Shown: positions 43,256 to 52,247, counted from the stretch's first letter. The stretch is 64,000 nucleotides of DNA from an uncultured Nitratireductor sp. (GCF_913053745.1 NZ_CAJXGF010000001.1:1-64000), one strand, 5' to 3'. Numbers and translations: made by a program. Notes: generated by a model not told the origin, from the sequence alone.

Positions 43256-43288
43256 TATATACCATAAGTAAGTTACCTGAAGTATATA
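43256..43288. promoter_or_regulatory. Nested symmetric operator between TetR and MFS genes
   Basis: TATATAC (43256-43262) pairs with GTATATA (43282-43288), and GTAA-G-TTAC (43268-43276) is centred on the same base, 43272, so the two dyads share an axis. The site lies four bases upstream of the tetR start and about 90 bases before the exporter start. It is the probable binding site of the TetR protein. Confidence 0.7.
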
Positions 43289-43379
43289 CGCCCATTCATT
43301 TGAACGCAACCACCCGCCGGCTCCCGGTTCGGCGGCCGATGCGGTGTGCTCGCGCGCCGTTCACAAAGGATTTTCACCC

Positions 43380-44846
43380 ATGACAGATACGGCACTCCCA
43401 AGCTCCGTAAATCGAAATGCCTGGCTCGGCCTTATGGCCGTGCTTCCGCTCGTTCTTCTCGTCGCCATGGACGGTTCGATTCTTTACCTTGCCATGCCTC
43501 ATGTAACATCCGCGCTTACACCGACGGCGGATCAAGCGCTTTGGATCCTCGACATTTACGGTTTCGTGGTCGGCTCGTTGTTGATCGCTTTCGGCAATAT
43601 CGGCGACCGCTACGGACGGCTCAAGCTCATCATGATCGGCGCCGTAATCTTCGGCGCAGGATCGCTTGGAGCCGCTTTGTCGCAATCCCCGCTCATGCTG
43701 ATCGCCGCTCGGGCTCTCATGGGCTTGGGGGGCGCAACGTTGCTTCCCTCCGGGCTTGCCATCGTCACGGCCCTGTTTCCAGATTCGCGCCAGCGGGCGC
43801 GCGCGATCGGTATCTTTGCGGCAACCTTCGCGGCCGGCTTTGCCCTCGGGCCTCTCATCGGCGGCATGTTGCTCAGGCAGTTCGAATGGGGCGCAGTCTT
43901 CCTGGTCAACATCCCCGTCGTGCTCGCATTTCTGATTGCCGCGCCGATTTTGCTCCGTGAGGTCCGTACGACAACCTATGGCCGGATCGACTCACTGAGC
44001 CTCGTCCTGTCGTTCGCCGGCATACTCCTCATCACATGGTCGCTCAAAACCGCCGCCGCCCAGGGCTTTACGGTGGAGCAATCGGTCGGGGGAATCATAG
44101 GTGTCATTGCTCTTTCAATGTTCCTGCGCCGGCAAACTCACATCGCCTATCCACTTCTGGATCTGCGTTTGTTTCATGACCGGGTGTTCTCCATCGCGAT
44201 TCTGACCGGGCTTCTTTCGCTCGTTGTTTGGTCCGCTGCCAGCTATCTCTCCGGAATTTATCTGCAGTCGGTTCTCGGTTTCGACGTGTTCACGACCGCA
44301 CTGTTGACGCTGCCGGGAGCGACCGTGCTGACCATAACATGCGTAAACACTGCCCGCATCGTCGAGTGGGTCGGGCGTAAGGGAGCGCTTGTGGCAACAC
44401 ATCTGCTGATAAGCGCGGGCGTCTTCATGCTGTTGTTCACGAGCACCGAAGCGGGTGTCGCCGCCTTCGTCGCCTCAACGGTTGTGGCCGGCATCGGATA
44501 CGGTCTGTCTTTCAGTCTCGTTGCGGAGGTTGCCGTGTCGGCGGTTCCGCCCGAGCGGGCTGGCGCGGCCGGATCGATTGCAGAAACCAGCAATGAGCTC
44601 GGAAACGCATTGGGCATAACTCTGCTGGGGTCCCTGGCCGCTTTGACTTTCCGGCTTTTCGGCCCCGGAGTGGCCGGAACACTCGACGAAACGCTCGATC
44701 ATACCGGCGTAACGCCGCAGGCCGTGGAGCAAGCCAAAGAAGCCTTCCTTGCAGGCCTGCATATCGCTGTCGGAACGGGCGCGCTGCTTACCTTTTTTAT
44801 CGGCATTGTTGCCTGGTTCTGGCTACCGCGAACGTTGCCGGAATAG
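43380..44846 (+). CDS. MFS multidrug exporter (SmvA/DHA2 type)
   Basis: A 488-residue MFS protein with fourteen predicted helices. Features of the DHA2 branch are LLVAMDGSILYLAMPHV, the motif GNIGDRYGRLKLIMIGA and ARALMGLGGATLLPSGLAIV (in parts), with the antiporter motif C near GPLIGGMLLRQFEWGAVFLVN. SmvA-type exporters remove methyl viologen, quaternary amines and other cations. Start ATG 43380 has AAAGGA nine bases upstream; the upstream ATG at 43344 would add twelve residues with no family match. Divergent from the TetR gene with the symmetric operator between. Confidence 0.92.
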   Translation: MTDTALPSSVNRNAWLGLMAVLPLVLLVAMDGSILYLAMPHVTSALTPTADQALWILDIYGFVVGSLLIAFGNIGDRYGRLKLIMIGAVIFGAGSLGAALSQSPLMLIAARALMGLGGATLLPSGLAIVTALFPDSRQRARAIGIFAATFAAGFALGPLIGGMLLRQFEWGAVFLVNIPVVLAFLIAAPILLREVRTTTYGRIDSLSLVLSFAGILLITWSLKTAAAQGFTVEQSVGGIIGVIALSMFLRRQTHIAYPLLDLRLFHDRVFSIAILTGLLSLVVWSAASYLSGIYLQSVLGFDVFTTALLTLPGATVLTITCVNTARIVEWVGRKGALVATHLLISAGVFMLLFTSTEAGVAAFVASTVVAGIGYGLSFSLVAEVAVSAVPPERAGAAGSIAETSNELGNALGITLLGSLAALTFRLFGPGVAGTLDETLDHTGVTPQAVEQAKEAFLAGLHIAVGTGALLTFFIGIVAWFWLPRTLPE

Positions 44847-44866
44847 AACGTCTTCGTATCTGTTGC

Positions 44867-44912
44867 CTTCAGGGGCTTCCACGCAAACGCGACGCTGAGG
44901 AAGCCCCTGAAG
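44867..44912. terminator. Long inverted repeat between convergent genes
   Basis: CTTCAGGGGCTTCC at 44867-44880 pairs perfectly with GGAAGCCCCTGAAG at 44899-44912, a 14-bp stem with an 18-base loop, 20 bases after the exporter stop and before the LysR gene that ends at 45030. It can act as a bidirectional terminator, although a T-run is missing on both sides. Confidence 0.55.
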
Positions 44913-45029
44913 AAATCGGTGATTGGCGCGACAGATGGCGGAAAAGGCATGACGATGGTCATGCTACTGATCAATGGAGCTTCGCCCACTCCCTCAGAAA
45001 TACTCGCTGGTGAACAGCGTCGAACTATC

Positions 45030-45935
45030 CTATTCTCTGCTCGTGAACGCTTTGAATCTGTTGCGCAATTCGAACAAACAGCCGGTAAAATCGCGAACAA
45101 GTTGCGATTTTTGTCTGTTTGCCGGGTAGAGCAAGTAAGCGCGAAACATGACAGACGGATCGAATGGACGGAAAATCAATTCCGTGTCGCGAAACGCGGG
45201 GATGACCATCGGGTTCGTGATCCCGACAGCGTCGCCGGAAAGTGCCAAAGAACAGACCGTCCCGGCGCTTGGCGTTTCGATCACATAAAAGGTCTCGGCT
45301 CCGGCTTCCGCCATGACATGATCGAAGCGTTGTCTGGCGCGATCTTCCGGCACAAGCCCGATCAGAGGCTGACGGTGAAGAAGCTGTGGCGTAATGCGCT
45401 GATGTCGAGCCAGCGGATGATCGGGCGGCATTGCAACGAGCGCCGGAAAATTGCCGAAAAGCTGACTGTCTACGCCTGACCGATCGGCCTCGTCCGCCGC
45501 CAAACCCAGATCATACAGCCCATCCGTGATGCCATTGCGGATCGCGGCCGACCAGGTGATGTGGAAGGTGATCCGCACCTTCGGATGTCGCTCCCTGAAA
45601 TGACGAATGGCCTCTGGAACGAGGACGGCTCCTCCAGCCGCGAGCGAGGCCACCTTCAACGTGCCGGCTCCGTAGTCGCGAATATTGGCGGCGGACGTGC
45701 GTAGCCTATCGAGCCCCTTGAAGCTCGATTCGACGTCACGGAAAAACAACTGACCTTCCGGCGGCGGCACAAGCCGTCCCCTGACCCTGTCGAACAGAGG
45801 GAACCGCGTGGCGTTCTCCAGTTCGGCGATCAATCGCGATACCGCAGGCTGCGTAATGCCCATCAACTCCGCAGCCCGAACGGTCGACCCCGAGATCATG
45901 ACGGCGTTGTAGGCTTCGAGCTGACGAAAATTCAT
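45030..45935 (-). CDS. LysR family regulator, probable controller of the lyase/aap operon
   Basis: A 301-residue regulator. HTH region MNFRQLEAYNAVMISGSTVRAAELMGI (parts), TQPAVSRLIAELENATRFPLFDR and LVPPPEGQLFFRDVE; the effector domain follows with RIGEP-like GTLKVASLAAGGAVLVPEAIRHF. The ATG 45935 faces the ATG at 46030 of the PLP enzyme gene across a 94-base gap, so this regulator is expected to control the lyase and aapJQMP. The protein resembles regulators of amino acid catabolism. No perfect T-N11-A site is visible in the gap. Confidence 0.9.
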   Translation of the reverse strand: MNFRQLEAYNAVMISGSTVRAAELMGITQPAVSRLIAELENATRFPLFDRVRGRLVPPPEGQLFFRDVESSFKGLDRLRTSAANIRDYGAGTLKVASLAAGGAVLVPEAIRHFRERHPKVRITFHITWSAAIRNGITDGLYDLGLAADEADRSGVDSQLFGNFPALVAMPPDHPLARHQRITPQLLHRQPLIGLVPEDRARQRFDHVMAEAGAETFYVIETPSAGTVCSLALSGDAVGITNPMVIPAFRDTELIFRPFDPSVMFRAYLLYPANRQKSQLVRDFTGCLFELRNRFKAFTSRE

Positions 45936-46029
45936 AGCTATAAGGTATCCGCATAGAGATATACGACATGATCAGTATTCCTGCTGCCTCCTGTGCGCAA
46001 TAGTGACGACTGCACATTCAGGAGGCTTC

Positions 46030-47211
46030 ATGCGCGACGCAACGGCAAGCGTTCATCATCCCGTCATCGACGAAAGCGGCTACGCTTCGCTCAGCGTCCC
46101 CACCCACCGGGCGTCCACGATCGTTTTTCCTGATGCGGAAAGCTATGCGACGCGGGGCTCTCGCGATCTCGACGGTTTCTCCTACGGTTTGCACGGGACC
46201 CCGACCCAACGCGTTTTGGAAGCCCAGTTGACGCAACTCGAGAATGGGCAACGCACGGTCCTCCTTCCCTCAGGGCAAGCAGCAATCGCCGTCGTCTTCC
46301 TCTCGGTCTTGATGCCGGGCGATCATGTCCTCGTGCCGGACACCGCCTACCCGCCCGTCATCGGGTTTTGTCGAAACTATCTTGAGCCGCGCGGTATCGG
46401 CTGGTCAGTCTATCCACCCGGCATCGCTGCAGGTATCGACGACCATATCCGCGCGCAAACCAAGCTCATTTGGATGGAATCTCCGGGCTCGACCACGATG
46501 GAGATGGAGGACGTCCCCGCCATTACCGGCATCGCCCGTGCAAAAGGCATACTCACAGGCATCGACAACACTTGGGCCACACCGCTCCTTTTCAAGCCGC
46601 TGGACCACGGTGTCGACTTCTCCATGCAGGCCCTGACCAAGTATCCCGGTGGGCATTCCGACTTGCTGATGGGCTCGGTTTCGGTTCTTGATCTCGCACT
46701 GCGAAAGCGCTTGCGCGACACCATGCGCATGCTCGGCCTGGGCATCGCTCCGGATGCCGTACAGCTCGTACTTCGCGGTATCGAAACCATGGCAATCCGC
46801 ATCGCGCATGTCGGCAAGGTTGCACATGAAATCACCACTAAACTGGAGGCACGCGGCGTCGGCGAAGTGCTTTATCCGGCTTTGGCGAGCAGCCCCGGTC
46901 ATGCAATCTGGAAGCGCGATTTCTCAGGCGCCAGCGGAGTGTTTTCGGTCGTGTTGCCGAGGCGGGCCGAGCCGCGGCTCGACGCGGCCCTCAATGGTCT
47001 GCGATATTTCTCGATCGGCGCATCCTGGGGAGGCACGCGCAGCCTGATAGCCCCAATGTCGATCAAGCTGTCCCGTACGTTCGAGCATACGCGCAACGAA
47101 CGGGTCATCCTGCGCGTCAATATCGGCCTGGAACATCCCGACGATTTGAGGGAAGACCTCGCGATTTTCTTCGACACACTCCTGAACGAAGCGGTCGCAA
47201 GAACCGCCTGA
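46030..47211 (+). CDS. Cystathionine beta-lyase-like PLP enzyme (Cys/Met metabolism family)
   Basis: A 393-residue fold-type I PLP enzyme. The family blocks are FSYGLHGTPTQRVLEAQLTQLE (in part), LLPSGQAAIAVVFLSVLMPGDHVLV, LIWMESPGSTTMEMED, TGIDNTWATPLLFKPLDHGVD and the Lys-bearing ALTKYPGGHSDLLMGSV, in which Lys binds PLP. The GTPTQ sequence and KYPGGHSD belong to the MetC-type beta-lyases. ATG 46030 has the AGGAGG of the 46019-46026 region upstream; the frame extends to 46003 without a good site. Cleaves cystathionine, cystine or a similar thioether to pyruvate, ammonia and a thiol. The adjacent amino acid importer is likely to supply substrate. Confidence 0.9.
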   Translation: MRDATASVHHPVIDESGYASLSVPTHRASTIVFPDAESYATRGSRDLDGFSYGLHGTPTQRVLEAQLTQLENGQRTVLLPSGQAAIAVVFLSVLMPGDHVLVPDTAYPPVIGFCRNYLEPRGIGWSVYPPGIAAGIDDHIRAQTKLIWMESPGSTTMEMEDVPAITGIARAKGILTGIDNTWATPLLFKPLDHGVDFSMQALTKYPGGHSDLLMGSVSVLDLALRKRLRDTMRMLGLGIAPDAVQLVLRGIETMAIRIAHVGKVAHEITTKLEARGVGEVLYPALASSPGHAIWKRDFSGASGVFSVVLPRRAEPRLDAALNGLRYFSIGASWGGTRSLIAPMSIKLSRTFEHTRNERVILRVNIGLEHPDDLREDLAIFFDTLLNEAVARTA

Positions 47212-47234
47212 ACCTACAAGAGAAGGGAACTGCA

Positions 47235-48248
47235 ATGCTGAAAACCATACTTGCAACGGCGGCCGTCGGAGCATGTCTGACAACAACCGCTTTGGCCCAA
47301 ACCACGCTTGACACCGTCATTGAGCGCGGACGGCTCATTTGTGGTGCCAGCCAGGGAACCCCCGGGTTCGGGGCTCCAGACGATGACGGATACTGGCGCG
47401 GTCTCGACGTGGAGACCTGCAGAGCCGTCGCCGTTGCGGTTCTCGACGACAAGGATGCTGTCGATTTCGTCCCGCTCTCCGGTCAACAACGCATCCCAGC
47501 CCTGCAGACAGGCGAGATCGACATTCTGCCACGGACACTTACCTGGACACTGCAGCGTGACGGCAACGGCATCAACTTCACGACCCCGAACTATTATGAA
47601 TTCACCGGGTTCATGATGCCGAAATCTCTCGAAATCACCAAGGTCGAGGACATGGTCGGCGCCTCGGTTTGCGTCCAGACCGGGTCGACCACAGAGCTCG
47701 TCGTAAACGACACATCGACGAAGAACGGTCTCGACCTGCAGCCCGTCGTGTTCGACAACACAACGGCTGCACGACAGGCGTTCTTTTCTGGACGCTGCGA
47801 CGCACTGATTACCGATGCCGGGGCGCTTGCATCGGTGCGCGCCACCATGGCCGACAATCCCGACGACTACGTCATCTTTCCCGCAACGCCTTACATGGAC
47901 GCACTCACGCCGGCCGTACGGCACGGTGACGACCAGTGGATGGATATCGTCACATGGTCCATTCAGGCGCTAATCGCGGCCGAAGCCTTCGGCATCACCC
48001 AGGACAACATCGACAGCTTCGCCGAGACCGAGGACCCGAGAATCCGCCGTTTCCTCGGGCTCGACCCCGGCAACGGTTCCGCCCTCGGGCTTTCGGAGGA
48101 TTTCGCCTACCGGATCGTCAAGGCGCTCGGAAACTACGGCGAGATGTTCGATCGCAATGTTGGCGGCGGAAGCCCGCTCAAGCTCGAGCGAGGCCGCAAC
48201 GCTTTGTTCAGCGACGGCGGGCTGATGTTCCCGCTCGCGTTCCAGTAA
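47235..48248 (+). CDS. aapJ: General L-amino-acid ABC transporter substrate-binding protein (AapJ-like)
   Basis: A 337-residue periplasmic binding protein with signal peptide (ILATAAVGACLTTTALA, cleavage before QTTLD). AapJ features are DTVIERGRLICGASQGTPGF, the extended GQQRIPALQTGEIDILPRTLTWTLQRDG in parts, NYYEFTGFMMPKSLEI, VGASVCVQTGSTTELVVND, GRCDALITDAGALASVRATM and NGSALGLSEDFAYRIVKALGNYGEMFDRNVGG. AapJ proteins are longer than standard amino acid binders and bind many L-amino acids. Good AAGGGA site. Heads the aap cluster 23 bases after the lyase gene; a paralogue specialised in sulfur amino acids is possible. Confidence 0.9.
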   Translation: MLKTILATAAVGACLTTTALAQTTLDTVIERGRLICGASQGTPGFGAPDDDGYWRGLDVETCRAVAVAVLDDKDAVDFVPLSGQQRIPALQTGEIDILPRTLTWTLQRDGNGINFTTPNYYEFTGFMMPKSLEITKVEDMVGASVCVQTGSTTELVVNDTSTKNGLDLQPVVFDNTTAARQAFFSGRCDALITDAGALASVRATMADNPDDYVIFPATPYMDALTPAVRHGDDQWMDIVTWSIQALIAAEAFGITQDNIDSFAETEDPRIRRFLGLDPGNGSALGLSEDFAYRIVKALGNYGEMFDRNVGGGSPLKLERGRNALFSDGGLMFPLAFQ

Positions 48249-48261
48249 GAGGCGGTGGGCG

Positions 48262-49410
48262 GTGTTTTCCTCATTGTGGTATTCCGCCCGCCTCCGCGCA
48301 TGGGCCGCCCAGGCGGCCCTCGTCGCGGGCGTGGTGCTGTTCGTCAGTTGGATCGCCGGCAACACGGCCACGAACCTCGCTGAACGCGGAATTCGCACCG
48401 GCTTCGACTATCTCTGGCGCCCTGCCCGCTTCCCCATTTCTGAATCGGTTGTGACCTACAACCCGTCGGACAGCTTTTTCTGGGCTTATGTCGTCGGCCT
48501 CGCCAACACGCTTTGGCTATCTGTGATCGCAATCGTTTTGGCGACGGTTCTCGGGCTTTTCGTAGGGCTCGCCAGACGCTCCAGTCATCCGTTTCTGTCC
48601 CGACTGGCGGGCATCTATGTCACGACACTTCGAAACATACCACTGATCGTACAGCTCTTGTGCTGGTACGGTGTTGCCACATCGCTTTTTCCTGCCCCGC
48701 GTGAGGCGCTGCAACCTTTGCCGGGTCTTTATCTGTCGATCCGCGGAGTTTACGCCCCGAGTCTGACGCTGGCTCCTACGGGCGCATTCTTTCTAATGTC
48801 TTGCACCTTGCTTTTCATCGCGGCGATGGTCGCGGCGTGGCGATACCCTCGGCCAAGTTCGATCCGCAGGCCATGGTTGCTTTTCATCACCACGGCCGCG
48901 TGGGCGGTGGTTTCGGTGGCGCTTTTCAAGGCTCTCGGCACACCCGTCGGCCTAGAATTTCCCGAACTCAAAGGCCTTAATTTTCGCGGCGGAACGACGT
49001 TGTCGCCGGAATTCGCCGCCATCATTCTCGGACTGACCATCTACACATCGGCCTTCGTCGGAGAGATCATTCGCGGCGGCATCGAGGCGGTCAACAAAGG
49101 ACAATGGGAAGGAGCGCGCGCGCTCGGATTGTCCGAACGGCGCATCATGTTCAAGGTGGTGCTGCCACAAGCCCTTCGCATCATCGTTCCGCCTTTGACG
49201 ACGCAGTATCTGTCGACGGTCAAAAACACCACACTCGCCGTTGCTGTCGGATATCCGGAACTCGGCCTTGTGGTGAACACGGTGATCAATCAGACCGGTC
49301 AGGCAATCGAGAGCATCATGGTTATGCTTGGCGTCTTCCTGACGATCTCGCTGTCCGTCGCCGTCTTTATGAACTGGTATAACGCCCGTGTGGCCTTGGT
49401 GGTGCGCTGA
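48262..49410 (+). CDS. aapQ: General L-amino-acid ABC transporter permease (AapQ-like)
   Basis: A 382-residue permease longer than the usual HisM class, as in AapQ/BztB: an added helix before the EAA region and the sequences TGFDYLWRPARFPISES, NPSDSFFWAYVVGLANTLWLSV, VTTLRNIPLIVQLLCWYG, SLTLAPTGAFFLMSC, RGGTTLSPEFAAIILGLTIYTSAFVGEIIRGGIEAV and GLSERRIMFKVVLPQALRIIVPP in parts. GTG 48262 is the start. The stop and the next ATG overlap by one base (TGATG). Pairs with AapM. Confidence 0.9.
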   Translation: MFSSLWYSARLRAWAAQAALVAGVVLFVSWIAGNTATNLAERGIRTGFDYLWRPARFPISESVVTYNPSDSFFWAYVVGLANTLWLSVIAIVLATVLGLFVGLARRSSHPFLSRLAGIYVTTLRNIPLIVQLLCWYGVATSLFPAPREALQPLPGLYLSIRGVYAPSLTLAPTGAFFLMSCTLLFIAAMVAAWRYPRPSSIRRPWLLFITTAAWAVVSVALFKALGTPVGLEFPELKGLNFRGGTTLSPEFAAIILGLTIYTSAFVGEIIRGGIEAVNKGQWEGARALGLSERRIMFKVVLPQALRIIVPPLTTQYLSTVKNTTLAVAVGYPELGLVVNTVINQTGQAIESIMVMLGVFLTISLSVAVFMNWYNARVALVVR

Positions 49411-50501
49411 TGAACGCTCCAGGTGCCGTATACAATTACATCGAGCCACAGCTTCCTCCACATATTGCCAGGAAGCCTCTTCTCAAAATCGTCTTTGGCG
49501 ACTTTCTTTCAGCCACACTCACCATTGTCGCGATCGCGATAATCCTCTCGATCCTGCCGGTTTTGAATTGGGCTTTGATCAATGCCCATTGGAACGTCGC
49601 CTCGCCGGCAGAGTGCCAGGACGGCGGCGCGTGCTGGGCCTTCATCCGCGCCAAGGCGCGGCTCATCATGTTCGGCCTCTATCCTCCCGGAGAGCAATGG
49701 CGTGCGGTGGCAGTGATCCTGCTGATTCTGGCGATGATCCTGGCATCGCTTTCCCCACGGCTTTGGAATGCGAAACTTCTCGCCGTATGGGCCACGGCCA
49801 TCGGTGTGATGCTCATCTTGATGGGCGGCGGCATTGCCGGACTTCGTTTCGTACCGACATCGAAATGGGGCGGCCTACCGGTCACACTGTTGCTCGCGGT
49901 TCTTTCGCTGGGACTGGCCTTCCCCTTGGCGGTTCTGCTTGCGCTTGGACGAAGAAGCCCCCTTCCCGTCATCCGCTCCATCAGCGTCGCCGTCATCGAG
50001 TTGGTTCGTGGTCTGCCGCTTGTGGGCCTATTGTTCGTCGCCGCAATTTTGCTCCCTCTTCTCCTGCCGGCAGGCTGGACGATCGATAAGCTGGGCCGAA
50101 CGCTCGCAGCTCTGACGATTTTCGCCGCAGCCTATCTCGCCGAAGTCATACGTGGTGGATTGCAGGGACTGGATGACGGGCAGATCGAGGCCGCCGAGGC
50201 GCTCGGCATCCCATATTGGAAGATGATCTGGCACATCGTCTTGCCGCAGGCGATCCAGAACGTCATCCCTCCACTGACGAACACGGCAATCGTGATGGTG
50301 AAGAACACGTCCCTGGTTTTGATCGTGGGCGTTTTCGATATGCTGAGCGCGGCACGCAGCGCGACGACGGACCCTGCCTGGCCCGCCCCCTCCACCGAAG
50401 CTTACATGTTCGTTGCACTTATCTATTTCCTCATATGCTTCGGAATCTCGCTCTATTCGCGTCATCTGGAATTGAAGGTTTCGGCGAGGGCCCACGGATG
50501 A
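49410..50501 (+). CDS. aapM: General L-amino-acid ABC transporter permease (AapM-like)
   Basis: A 363-residue partner permease with the extra N-terminal helix and polar loop of AapM (CQDGGACWAFIRAKARLIMFGLYP; the ACWAF part is characteristic), LLLAVLSLGLAFPLAVLLALGRRSPLPVIRSI in parts, SVAVIELVRGLPLVGLLF, and EAA-loop AAEALGIPYWKMIWHIVLPQAIQNVIPP. Overlaps AapQ by one base and the ATPase gene by four (ATGA), so the whole cluster is translationally coupled. Confidence 0.9.
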   Translation: MNAPGAVYNYIEPQLPPHIARKPLLKIVFGDFLSATLTIVAIAIILSILPVLNWALINAHWNVASPAECQDGGACWAFIRAKARLIMFGLYPPGEQWRAVAVILLILAMILASLSPRLWNAKLLAVWATAIGVMLILMGGGIAGLRFVPTSKWGGLPVTLLLAVLSLGLAFPLAVLLALGRRSPLPVIRSISVAVIELVRGLPLVGLLFVAAILLPLLLPAGWTIDKLGRTLAALTIFAAAYLAEVIRGGLQGLDDGQIEAAEALGIPYWKMIWHIVLPQAIQNVIPPLTNTAIVMVKNTSLVLIVGVFDMLSAARSATTDPAWPAPSTEAYMFVALIYFLICFGISLYSRHLELKVSARAHG

Positions 50502-51241
50502 GCCGAAACGCGATCGAGTTGCAGGGCGTCGAGAAGTTCTACGGTGGCTTTCATGCCTTGAAACGGGCTTCACTCTCCGTGTCGCTCGGAGAGCGCGTTG
50601 TGGTGTGCGGGCCGTCTGGTTCGGGAAAGTCCACCATCATACGTTGCATAAACCGTCTGGAGAAACATGACGGCGGCCGAATCTTCGTCGGTGACGTCGA
50701 ACTGGGTGATGATTTACGCAACCTGGATGCCGTTCGCCGTGAAGCCGGCATGGTGTTCCAGCAATTCAATCTCTTTCCCCATCTGACCGTGATGGAGAAC
50801 TGCGCCCTGCCGCAGATTCTCTCGCGCGGAACGAGACGCAAGGCAGCGGAAGAGAACGCGCGGGCGTATCTCGACAGGGTTCATATTCTCGATCAGGCGG
50901 AGAAATATCCGGGGCAATTGTCGGGCGGCCAGAAGCAGCGCGTTGCGATAGCCCGTGCTTTGTGCATGCGGCCGAAGATCATGCTTTTCGACGAGCCGAC
51001 ATCCGCGCTGGATCCGGAAATGATCCATGAAGTGCTCGACGCAATGACCGAGTTGGCAGAGGGCGGGATGACCATGATGGTCGTGACACATGAAATGGGA
51101 TTTGCGCGCAGCGTTGCTGATCGCGTCGTCTATATGGAGGCTGGCGAAATCGTTGAAACCGGACCACCGAAGGAGATGTTCGGGAATGCCCGGGATCCAA
51201 GGACGCAACGCTTCATGTCAACGATCGCCGCTTCGGCATGA
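50498..51241 (+). CDS. aapP: General L-amino-acid ABC transporter ATP-binding protein (AapP-like)
   Basis: A 247-residue ATPase of the AapP/GlnQ class: Walker A GPSGSGKST, Q-loop MVFQQFNLFPHLTVMEN, signature QLSGGQKQRVAIA, Walker B IMLFDEPTSALDPEM and switch THEMGFARSVADR; the tail PKEMFGNARDPRTQRFM is typical. ATG 50498 overlaps the permease stop; the longer frame from 50216 is only a shadow of AapM. Completes a full importer from 47235 to 51241. Confidence 0.94.
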   Translation: MSRNAIELQGVEKFYGGFHALKRASLSVSLGERVVVCGPSGSGKSTIIRCINRLEKHDGGRIFVGDVELGDDLRNLDAVRREAGMVFQQFNLFPHLTVMENCALPQILSRGTRRKAAEENARAYLDRVHILDQAEKYPGQLSGGQKQRVAIARALCMRPKIMLFDEPTSALDPEMIHEVLDAMTELAEGGMTMMVVTHEMGFARSVADRVVYMEAGEIVETGPPKEMFGNARDPRTQRFMSTIAASA

Positions 51242-51324
51242 TGCGAACAACCTCGCAATCTACCTGCACGCGTGCGATCAACGATTGGAAGCCAGCGATG
51301 CTTTCCGCCCGGCAGGAAAAGAGA

Positions 51325-51855
51325 TCATGCCGGAACATAGGTTAACCGAACCACGTCCTCGCCAAACCGTTGATGCGATACCAGACGAAGCGGTGGCCGG
51401 GGACCGCCAAAGTAGGGTTTGCCGTGACCGAGTACGACTGGGTGAAGGTAAATTCGATACTCGTCGATCAGGTTGAGATCTGTGAGGCTTCGCGCCAGGT
51501 TCGGACCGGCAATCTCGATTTCCCCGTCGTGCTCGGCCTTCAGCTTGCGGATCGTGCCTTCGAGATCATCTTCGATCAGCCTTGCGTTGGGACCGACCGA
51601 CTTCAGCGTCCGTGAGACGACCCATTTCGTCTGCTTCCGCCAGGCCGCCGCAAAGGCTGCTCCCTCCGGCTCCCAGTCGGCGTGGTCTTCATCCCAGTAC
51701 CGCATAATCTCGTATATCTCGCGGCCGTATATACTGCCTGTCTGCTTATCGGCTTCGTCGATGAAATGGCGGAAGAGCGCGGGGTCCGGCTGAAACGCCG
51801 TGTGATCGACATAGCCATCCAGTGACACGTTCATACCGAATACGAACTTCGCCAT
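51325..51855 (-). CDS. Dihydrofolate reductase/RibD C-terminal domain protein
   Basis: A 176-residue protein of the RibD-C/DHFR superfamily: opening KFVFGMNVSLDGYVD, YGREIYEIMRYWDE, WVVSRTLKSVGPNARLI, EIEIAGPNLARSLTDLNLIDEYRIYLHPVVLG (in pieces) and GHGKPYFGG, which outline the NADPH site. Stand-alone members are not linked to riboflavin or folate synthesis by this evidence and their substrate is unknown. ATG 51855 with GAGAAAGAG before. Adjacent, in the same direction, to the YciI gene. The pair are commonly found near an HxlR regulator. Confidence 0.85.
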   Translation of the reverse strand: MAKFVFGMNVSLDGYVDHTAFQPDPALFRHFIDEADKQTGSIYGREIYEIMRYWDEDHADWEPEGAAFAAAWRKQTKWVVSRTLKSVGPNARLIEDDLEGTIRKLKAEHDGEIEIAGPNLARSLTDLNLIDEYRIYLHPVVLGHGKPYFGGPRPPLRLVSHQRFGEDVVRLTYVPA

Positions 51856-51882
51856 CTCTTTCTCCGTCGCATTGTTGAACTG

Positions 51883-52206
51883 CTATTTCAGCGGCCATAT
51901 CTCGACCACACCATGCGCAACCGCGCAGGGCACGCCCGAGACTTTCGTGATCGCATCGGCCATATCGGCGGCTTCGATTATCGTAAAACCGGCAATTGGC
52001 AGATCCGAGACGGTGAACGGGCCGGCCTGTGTCTTAACGCCGACCGCCTCCGGATTGCGCACCTGCACCGGCGTGCCGGCGACCCCGATTATTGCCCCTT
52101 CCGCCACGAGCTTCGCGTCCTGTGCGTGAGCGGCGTCCTTCACAGGTTGAGACGTGCGGTCATAGCCGGCCTGGTCGCCATAACCGATGGTGACGAATTT
52201 GGGCAT
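51883..52206 (-). CDS. YciI-like (YCII-related) domain protein
   Basis: A 107-residue protein: KFVTIGYGDQAGYDRTSQPV, HAQDAKLVAEGAIIGVAG and VKTQAGPFTVSDLPIAGFTIIEAADMADAI in parts, with VAHGVVEIWPL at the end, which is the YciI/DGPF pattern (GPF motif, His in CAVAHGVVEIWPL). Related proteins are ferredoxin-like folds, with chlorohydrolase activity known for a few. GTAAGGAG stands nine bases before ATG 52206. Same strand as the DHFR-like gene 27 bases downstream, so the two form a small operon controlled with the HxlR gene. Confidence 0.85.
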   Translation of the reverse strand: MPKFVTIGYGDQAGYDRTSQPVKDAAHAQDAKLVAEGAIIGVAGTPVQVRNPEAVGVKTQAGPFTVSDLPIAGFTIIEAADMADAITKVSGVPCAVAHGVVEIWPLK

Positions 52207-52247
52207 GGTGTGAACTCCTTACGCCTGTTTTGCCGGCATGATGTGGG

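Noticed and set aside
50216..50497. N-terminal extension of AapP
   Set aside because: Lies over AapM and carries no ATPase sequence; ATGA at 50498 is the natural start.
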